NCBI RefSeq assembly: GCF_021730395.1
Contig: NC_069374.1
Coordinates: forward strand, 60,470,501-60,534,500
Origin: Mercenaria mercenaria
Lineage: Eukaryota > Mollusca > Bivalvia > Venerida > Veneridae
Reading direction: 5' to 3'
Length of the DNA: 64,000 nt
The notes beneath the pieces are model-generated. The model was not told the DNA's origin. It did no database searches and saw only the letters and a program-made list of their open reading frames with translations. The translations under genes were made by a program, and so were the position numbers. Positions 57,163-64,000 of the stretch are shown piece after piece. Each line of letters opens with the position of its first letter. Position 1 is the first letter of the stretch.

Positions 57163-59020
57163 TGTGACCTAACTCTTTGTTGGAAGTGAACTTACTTTTT
57201 ATTACATGACGGTATGCTTTAGAAATTATATCTGACAGCTCAAAATACCTCTAGGATCATGGTTTGGAGTTTGACGCAATATTGTATAAGGTATATCGTA
57301 AATTATGCAGCTGAAATGATCTGTCTAGTTTCGATGTTTCATGGCAGAAAAGTGTCATTTAAATGTTTGTAAAAGGTTGCCCTTGATCAGGCAAATACGA
57401 CACAGTGAATTTTAGAGTGCGTTTTGCAGAATATGTAGATTGATTTTAACATTACCGTTGCATAATTATTAGTGTTGAATGTAATGATTCATAATGTTTC
57501 TTGTTAATATCTTTTGTCTTGAAAAAGAATCATTGATTACTGAAGTTACTCTTAATTATGAGAACCATCATTATATACGAATTTTAATGATAACACAATG
57601 TTAAAAAGGCTCATTAGCTTGGCTGCATTCTACATTTTAGATATCAAAGATATCTAAAATAATCATAATGTGTGGTTTGGTTGCTATTTCACATGCTGCC
57701 GACTCATTAAACAGTATTAGATTTAGAGCTACATATTAGTGAATTTGAATGTTTACTTTAAAAGAAATTAGTCATGTCAGGTTGTTAACATGTTTATTAT
57801 TTTAGCACATTTGATCGTGCATGTTGTTCATTGATAAAAATATTTGGAAATACCAATTCCATTTGTACAACATGCAATATTCACTACAATTCCAAAATTA
57901 TTGCTGTTCAAATATGATAACGTTGGGTTTTGGTATTATATACCAAAATTTTTGCCATCTTGTTTACTTTTCTGTCTTAACAGTTATTGTTGGTGCATAT
58001 TGATTTGATTTTAAACCGTTGTTTAAAAACAACAAGCTGTTGAAATTTCAATCGTTTTTCATAAAAACCATTACATTGAGAGTTGAAGATGGACCCCCGT
58101 GTTCGTTGATTTATCTATCATGGTGTTCAAATACTAGTACATAGACATAGCAACACATTTATGTTAATTGCTCACAAGTTGTGGTTTGTATTTCATTTCT
58201 TTATTTTAGTGACAATAAAGTTTACTGTTTCGATTTAGCTCTTGCTGCTTTTACCGATCAATCTAAGACTCTGACAGATGTCCAAACAGTATTCCGATTG
58301 GAAATGATTGCAGTCATAAGATAAAGTAAAGACGAAGTTCATCGACCAAAATAATTTAAAAGTCTTCATAATTCCAGAACAATGTCATGTGATTGTAAAC
58401 TTCATTAGTGAGTCAATATGGAAGGAATAGCGGTGAATTTATTATTACTTCGGCGAGTCTGATTTATCCCTGTGTCAATTCCAGAGATACCAAACTGTAG
58501 TTATGGTCTTTCAAATAACGTCTAGTTCGAAACATGACATTTTTAATGGAATCGCGGGAAAAGATTTAATAAAGGCAATGATTTAAAAAGAGTCTACATC
58601 TGATGAATACCTTAAATCAGTCTAAGTTCAAATTTAAATATACGTTCACAGGAAGAGCACAGAAAGTAACTTAATTATGAATTATCTGCTCACAAATTTA
58701 CTCGAAAATGGCGTAGCTTGACAAAAAAAAATGCATTTTGCTGTGTACTAAAATTTCGTTTTTGGCGAATCTCAAACGAATTTGGCACATCTCAGAATCT
58801 ACCAGATATTTTTTTCATTTGTTTATGTAAAAGTGGCGTAACTCAAGCTTTGACTACAGGAACAGTAAAGCGTCACTTTTCAACATTTCTGCACATAAAG
58901 AAAGGTCTAAAATGTCACCATGCAAAGTTTCGGCTTCATTCTGCAATTTTTGAAAAAAGTATGATTTTTTTTTCTTCTCTTGAAAAAAATGAGGTTGGCT
59001 TTTTTCGCGGGGAGGGGACG
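57163..59020. other. non-coding part of the insertion
   Basis: AT-rich, with one inverted pair ATTTTAGATATC/GATATCTAAAAT near 57634-57660 and no convincing gene. A 143-codon frame from 58718 runs over the right junction and shows no family features before the junction. A TGGCG(A/T)A(T/A)CTCA-like word occurs near 58710, 58764 and 58835. Confidence 0.5.
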
Positions 59021-59023
59021 ATA

Positions 59024-59880
59024 TGTCTCTTCACATGCGCAGCTACACGAGCCATACATTTAGAAGTTGTCACCGACCTATCAGAATATATACATTTATG
59101 CAAGCGTTTAGAAGGTTTGTCAGCAGAAAGTCCCTTCCTAAAGTCATGATATCAGACAACGCTACGACATACCAGTCTGCTGCTACCAGTCTCAGAAAAC
59201 TGTTCCAGTCTGCATCTATTAGAACATCACTGAGTGAAATGGGTACAGAATGGCGATTTATACCTAAGAGAGCTCCCTGGTACGGAGGATTCTGGGAAAG
59301 ACTCATTGGCCTGACGAAGGTGACCCTTAAGAAGATTATTGGACGAGCGTACGTTACCCTGGAAACCCTTCAAACCATCACTACAGAGGCAGAGTGCATG
59401 ATTAACAATCGACCGCTGACGCACGTTCCATCCAGTCCAGATGATCCTAGACCACTGACCCCAGCACACCTGTTGTATGGCCGCAAGACGACATCATTAC
59501 CATATTCCAACGACATTGATGCCACTAACTGTGATGTAACGTCAGATCACACATCACTTACCAAGCGAGCCCGGATGCAGCAGACGCTAATAGACCACTT
59601 TCGGCGCAGATGGATGTCCGAGTACCTGACGGCTCTTCGTGAACACCACCAGAAGACAGGATGTAACGCCCAAACGATAAAAGTGGGTTACGTTGTACTA
59701 ATCCATGACGACTCTCCGAGAATACGATGGAAACTTGGACTGGTAGACGAGTTACTCATTGGTATGGACGGGTTAACACGAGCAGTCAAACTTAGAACTA
59801 CTACAGGTGTGACGTCACGACCAATCGTGAAGCTATACCCACTAGAAGTAGGAAGTGTACCCACCACAGACGACATCACT
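59024..59880 (+). mobile_element. second part of integrase and DUF5641-type C-terminus of BEL/Pao fossil
   Basis: C-L-F-T-C-A-A-T-R-A-I-H-L-E-like integrase core continues from about 59024, with I-S-D-N-A-T-T-Y near 59150 and a W-x-F-I-P-x-R-A-P-W-Y-G-G-F-W-E-R block near 59250-59300. It ends in the DUF5641-type module (V-G-Y-V-V-L-I near 59685, V-K-L-Y-P-L-E near 59830). Part of the broken element. Confidence 0.85.
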
Positions 59881-60025
59881 GACGATGTGTGAACTATAAA
59901 CTAATGAACTTTCATATGTGATAGCAATATTCATGAACTTTTAAGTATTAATTCTGATACACGCGATTTATTGTGATTAAGTAATTTTCTTTAATGTGTA
60001 AAGTATCATTTCGTGGCCCCGAGTA

Positions 60026-60164
60026 TGTCGGGAATTGGCGCGCTTTAACGTAACGTAAACGTCAACGTCACATCCTTGCAATGTTTTGTATGTAACGTCA
60101 TTATTAAAAAGGTATCGAACCTGGAACAGCGTCGTTATTGCTATATTCCACTATATCTAAGATA
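60026..60164 (+). repeat. right LTR of BEL/Pao fossil
   Basis: 139 bp, starts TGTCGGGAATTGGCG, ends CTATATCTAAGATA, followed by the CAGGG duplication. Preceded by GTGGCCCCGAGTA, with no long polypurine run. Two differences from the left LTR. Confidence 0.95.
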
Positions 60165-61363
60165 CAGGGGCATAATTTGAACAATCTTATTAGAGATCCA
60201 CTACTACCACTGCTACATACCAAATATCAAAGGCGTAGGCCTTGAACGTGTAGAAGATTTTTTCCCTATATAAGTCTATGTTAAATTTGTGACCCTCAGG
60301 GCAGGGCCTCTTTTCACCCCAGGGGCATAATTTGAAAAATTTTGGTAGAGGACCACAAGGCAATGCAACATACCAACTATCAAAAGCACATAGCTGTCAA
60401 GGCTCCACTAAGGCCACGAGTGTGATCGGGGTTCGAAGGGAAGGTTGTCCCTCGGGGTCTGGAAGGCAATGATCCCTAAAAGCCGGAAACGCCCTCACAT
60501 GGAAAATTTAGATTTTTAACACAAAATAGATATGGTTTTGAATAGTCTCCTTCCATGTTTACTTTTGGTGACATTTATTCATGCGGTAGAAATAACACGT
60601 TGCACCGGTGAATGTAAAATCTGTTTTATACGGTATGAAAACACCGTGTCAACGTCGCCTCGCATGTTTGATTCAATAATTTTCTACGAAAAAAACAATT
60701 GATTGCTTTATTGCTTTAAAATGCGTGTGACCTTGAAAAGTAGGCGTGTGAGCGTGATCTAGGGCCGAAATGCGTGTGACACACGCGCAATGCGTGTGTC
60801 TTGACAGGTATGAAAGCATAGGCATTGCAGTTTCAGGCAAGAAGATCTTTAAAGTTTTTTCCTATATAAGTCTATGTAAAACTTGAGACCCCTGGTGCAG
60901 GGCCTCTTTACACCCCGGGGTTATAATTTGAACAATTTTGGAAGAAGGCCACAAGAAGATTTTTAAAGTGTTTTTTTTCCATATATAAGTATATATAAAA
61001 CTTGTGACCCCCGGGACGGGGTCTCTTTTCACCCCAGGGACACAATTTGAACAAACTTCATAGAGGACCATTAGATAATGTCACATGCCAAATATCAAGG
61101 CCCTACGCCATGCGGTTTTGGAAAAAGAAGATTTTTAAAGTTTTTCCTTTCGGTTGGCTCGGCAACCAGAATTCTGCATGGAATTGAATTCTTTGAACAA
61201 TTTTGAAAGGGGGCCACCCAAGTCTCATTCCTGTGAAGTTTGGTGTAATTCTGCCAAGTTTTGAAGAAGAAGATTTTTTTAGAAATTGTTGACGGACCCA
61301 CGACGGACGACAGACCACAGACATTGAGCAGTCATAAAAGCTCACCATGAGCCTTTAGCTAAA
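60165..61363. repeat. right part of pearl-like element copy 2 (GGGGCCTCTTTTCACCCC family)
   Basis: Resumes mid-core at CAGGGGCATAATTTGAACAATC and continues through core units (GGGCCTCTTTTCACCCC near 60306, 60900 and 61019) to the tail GACGGACCCACGACGGACGAC, GAGCAGTCATAAAAGCTCACCATGAG and TTTAGCTAAAA. It is interrupted once more by the short element at 60389-60812. Equivalent to 7310-8112 in copy 1. Confidence 0.85.
60389..60812. mobile_element. 424-bp MITE with 6-bp target duplication
   Basis: Ends CATAGCTGTCAAG and CTTGACAGGTATG are inverted over 13 bp with one mismatch, flanked by AAAGCA on both sides (60383-60388, 60813-60818). The interior has GTGTGAC/GTCACAC-type words near the right end (GCGTGTGACACACGCGCAATGCGTGTG). 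The host site is a pearl-like core unit that is uninterrupted in copy 1. No coding capacity. Confidence 0.85.
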
Positions 61364-62455
61364 ATGCTAATGAAGGTATTTTAAAGAAATTTCTATTACC
61401 GCCCTTGGAGGGAGATATTTTATCCTATTTTTGAGTGACATTAAGGAAAGCCCTTACTAAAGGAAAGGTGTGTCAAACAGAAGGTGCGTTTCAACATTTT
61501 CAATAGCAGGATATATTGTCTTTGCGTTTTGTTCTAAACCTGTATTACACCAGTGTTTTCTCCGCCCATTAGAAGACAGAGTCTTGGCGCTTCTTTACCC
61601 GGTTGACCGCGCTTAGTATCAACTCCATCCTACCCAGCAGCATTTAGGTAGTCATTCAACATCTTCACGGCGGAGTTAAAATTGTGATTACATTGAAATA
61701 AAACTAGCAAAGTTAAACATGCAGCCAATGTAAAACCTTTTAAAAGTTATAAGTGCATTGAATAGATATTAATATTGCTGAACGTTAATGAATTTTTGCA
61801 TATTTTTGCAATAAATATGCGCAAGACGGTTAATAAGATTTTGCGTCCTGAAATGAGGCGGATGACATGGTATATCACACAGTCGTATATGCAACTATCT
61901 ACATTTAGCGACGTTTCTATTAAACGACCGCTTAAAAGCCCATCAAAAGCGTTTTACTATATAGATTTATCCCATTAAAGCACTTTTTCATTACTCGTCA
62001 ACTGATTTCAGCAGGTACAATTTTCTACAAACGTATCTATTAATTAATGACGATATTGGATATCTTGTATTTATAGGATAATGAGAATTACAGTTATATC
62101 ACAGTTTAACATAAAAACAATTTGATTTATAACTATTTTACAACAATGTAAACATACCAGCACGCATGTAACACAGCACGCTCGAAGTAGGTCTTCATGG
62201 TATTGTATTACGGAACTGGAAGACTTCTTGAAAACACCGACCGGCTGGGTATGTAAATACTTCACAAATTTATTCATGATACAGTTATTATCACATATGT
62301 CCTTGTAATATGTTGTTTAAGTTAAACTTGTCCTCTTTAAATATAGTCAGCCTCGTCTTAATTTTCATTCTGACACCTGGTAACGAGTCATTAACTTCTT
62401 ATTGTCTACGCACAGCTGGATGTTAATCGCCCTTCATTTTTACCTTCGCTTTCAG
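61364..62455. other. spacer or upstream region of phosphotransferase gene
   Basis: No repeat array or coding exon recognised. A 67-codon frame at 61775-61978 has no family features. It may contain a 5' UTR exon or intron of the gene at 62456. Confidence 0.45.
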
Positions 62456-62683
62456 ATGAAAATGGGACTATTTACGAAGAGAGAGATCAACGCCTTAAAG
62501 GAACATGAATATATTTCGGAGGGATCTTCCATTTGTGAACCGGTTATGCAAAAGTTATGGAACTTGTTATTTAGGATGGTTCCCGCGACTTTGGCGCCTA
62601 ACTGCCTGACACTAGCTGGTCTCCTTACCAACATTTCAACAACAATGATAATGATTTATTACAATCCAGACGGAAACAAAGAG
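62456..62683 (+). CDS. first coding exon of choline/ethanolamine phosphotransferase (CEPT1/CHPT1-like)
   Basis: 76 codons, M-K-M-G-L-F-T-K-R-E to N-P-D-G-N-K-E, ending at donor GAG/GTAAAT in phase 0. E-H-E-Y-I-S-E-G-S-S-I-C-E-P-V-M-Q-K-L-W, M-V-P-A-T-L-A-P-N-C-L-T-L-A-G-L and N-I-S-T-T follow the N-terminal region of vertebrate CEPT1/CHPT1 (L-E-x-H-x-Y, S-L-L-E-P-L-M-Q, P-x-W-I-A-P-N-x-I-T-x-x-G-L). It makes the first membrane helix of enzymes that transfer phosphocholine or phosphoethanolamine from the CDP form to diacylglycerol, in ER/Golgi membranes. The catalytic D-G-x(2)-A-R motif lies in a later exon not in the window. A CTTTCAG acceptor-like site abuts the ATG; alternatively translation begins at an in-frame ATG at 62420. 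Confidence 0.85.
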
Positions 62684-64000
62684 GTAAATTAATTATATTT
62701 TTCTTTTACTTTTGTCCTAGCTGTAGCTGTTTGTTTTAGAAATATACACAATAATGACGTGGAGGGTTATACATCTGATGCCGTAAAAATACCGCAAAAT
62801 TAAGATGACCGCTAATATGGCATTAAACCTAAAATATTTACAAGTTAAAGCATAGCAAAAGTTCCTTCAAGGGCATATCTATATAAATATAAAATGATCA
62901 TCTTGTAAAATTTTGGTTGCAATGTCTGTTTTATACTGCCAAAAAAATTTAAGTAAGTATTTACACTAGTTATTTAACATAAATTGTTAAATCCAACAAC
63001 AAATTAAATCTGTTACCACTTTCAGTAGAGTAAATACGGCAATAAGACATTGACCCGGTTAATCATTTACGATTCGATGCGTGTATTTGTTGCGCATAAT
63101 TAGAGGGTCGCAATGGGGTTTGTTTTCATATTTTAACTATGCATTTCAAGGTAACGATAATATTTAGTTGTTTACATTTAAATTTGCTGATATATGTCTA
63201 TCTGGTCGACTGAATGTATGTTATGTTCCTCAAGAATGGAGGAAATTTAACATCCTCGGGTTTAGTAATATGTAATCCTTTATAAGCTGTTAAATTTGTA
63301 TCGAGAAATTAGCATGAGTTCTGCCGCGGAAATATTGCGCGACTTTAGGAGTGCATATTTCTTGATGCAAATCTAATATTTTTTTATTACTTACGCATTT
63401 TCGCTTAAATTATTAAAATAACTGATACAGAAATCGCTTAAAATTAGGACGAATGAACTTTTATACTCGACGACATACATGAAACTGACGTCACAAATGA
63501 CAGTAGAGTGATATTGGTGGAAGTATGTTGTTGACAATGTGATAGTGTATGAAACAATTCTTCACTGGAGAACGGGAAGTGAAATTTCAATTACATATCA
63601 GTGGTCGTTTTTACATCTTCAATAAAGCAATTCACGTGAGAACAACCTCGTCACGAGTTAAACATAGAAGATAAAAAAGAAAGGCCAACTTATACAATGA
63701 TATAATTTTGAAATGAAAATTCCAACCCTTTATGCAGGTGCTCTAAGTGTTTTAGAAAAGAAGTACTAGGGATAGAAAAATAGGTTCGCCTGTTTAGGTC
63801 ACAGTATACAAGACTACCCTTTCAGACTATGAAAAATAGAACGAGTCTACTCACCGGATGGATTAAAGGAGCTGACAGGTCTTTTTTAAAATTATGTTTT
63901 TATCTCTAAACATTCCTTCTTTATTGAAAGTGTCTATATCGAGGGTTCAGCACGAAACTAGTCTATCTGCTTCTATTTCTGTATCCTCTTAGCCTAGTTT
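62684..64000. other. intron of phosphotransferase gene
   Basis: Starts GTAAATTAATT. No following exon with the L-W-x-Y..Q-S-L-D-A-I-D-G-K-Q-A-R-R pattern is visible, so the next exon is beyond the window. No large repeats recognised. Confidence 0.55.

Larger units (their letters stand above)
56441..59020. mobile_element. 2.6-kb insertion inside the BEL/Pao integrase region
   Basis: Sequence between about 56441 and 59020 has no relation to the retroelement. It carries one open frame (56467-57162) and then about 1.86 kb of AT-rich non-coding DNA. ATA is present on both sides of the insert (56438-56440 and 59021-59023), a possible 3-bp duplication. Inverted termini are not apparent. The coding part resembles the middle and end of a longer transposase-like protein, so the insert looks like a fragment of a larger element or gene. 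Confidence 0.75.
51678..60164 (+). mobile_element. BEL/Pao LTR retrotransposon fossil
   Basis: Bounded by two 139-bp LTRs (51678-51816 and 60026-60164) and a 5-bp target duplication CAGGG (51673-51677, 60165-60169). Parts in BEL/Pao order: gag-like region, aspartic protease-like region, reverse transcriptase, RNase H, integrase, and the C-terminal DUF5641-type module. A primer-site-like TGGTGCCGTGAC follows the left LTR at 51818-51829. It is broken: the coding region has about three to five interruptions besides a 2.6-kb insertion of other DNA inside the integrase region. The LTRs differ at only two positions, so insertion was recent in evolutionary terms. It landed in a core unit of a pearl-like tandem repeat. 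Confidence 0.95.

Noticed and set aside
58718-59149. 143-codon frame crossing the right edge of the insertion
   Set aside because: It crosses an insertion junction and shows no family features on the inserted side.

Overview
This is intron-bearing animal nuclear DNA, most likely from a marine bivalve mollusc. The strongest sign is the density of interspersed elements built like the bivalve pearl/CvA repeats: a start near AACAAGAG, a core of tandem ~142-165 bp units, an ACGG/ACGC/ACAG-type microsatellite, and a 3' hairpin followed by AGCTAAAA or a relative. At least eight such families occur. tRNA-derived SINE pieces and many short inverted-repeat elements fit the same host. The species assignment is inference; no marker gene is present.

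Three host genes can be supported. (1) A TTC17-related gene on the minus strand has three exons (38564-38862, 18298-18544, 16684-17262) whose phases fit and give 374 residues: signal peptide, TPR region, and one C-terminal membrane segment. Its first intron is about 20 kb and is almost wholly occupied by nested mobile DNA. (2) A KY/hillarin-type transglutaminase-like gene on the minus strand has five exons (49946 down to 44412) giving 708 residues. The positions of the catalytic Cys and His appear to be occupied by Lys and Gly, so it is probably a pseudo-enzyme. A decayed copy of part of its last exon, next to a 40-bp minisatellite, lies downstream. (3) One exon (62456-62683) of a choline/ethanolamine phosphotransferase gene lies on the plus strand at the right edge; the gene continues outside the window.

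Layout: 1-2760, decayed inverted pieces of a repeated cysteine-rich (CXC) ORF family plus small inverted-repeat elements; 2761-16466, intergenic DNA filled with pearl-like arrays, some nested; 16684-38862, the TTC17-like gene with its repeat-packed introns; 39039-41238, a 2.2-kb near-perfect palindromic element 177 bp upstream of that gene's start codon; 41239-44411, intergenic with a SINE, minisatellite and exon relic; 44412-49946, the KY-like gene; 51070-61363, a SINE, then a pearl-like element split by a young BEL/Pao LTR retrotransposon fossil (51678-60164, 139-bp LTRs, 5-bp target duplication), itself split by a 2.6-kb insertion carrying part of a transposase-like ORF; 61364-64000, mostly single-copy DNA around the phosphotransferase exon.

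The most intriguing general signal is that several unrelated-looking tandem-repeat families carry nuclear-receptor-type response elements (AGGTCA half-sites arranged as DR1, DR2 and TCAAGGTCA), multiplied by the tandem arrays. The window also gives a clear relative chronology of nested insertions, several with filled and empty target sites visible side by side.
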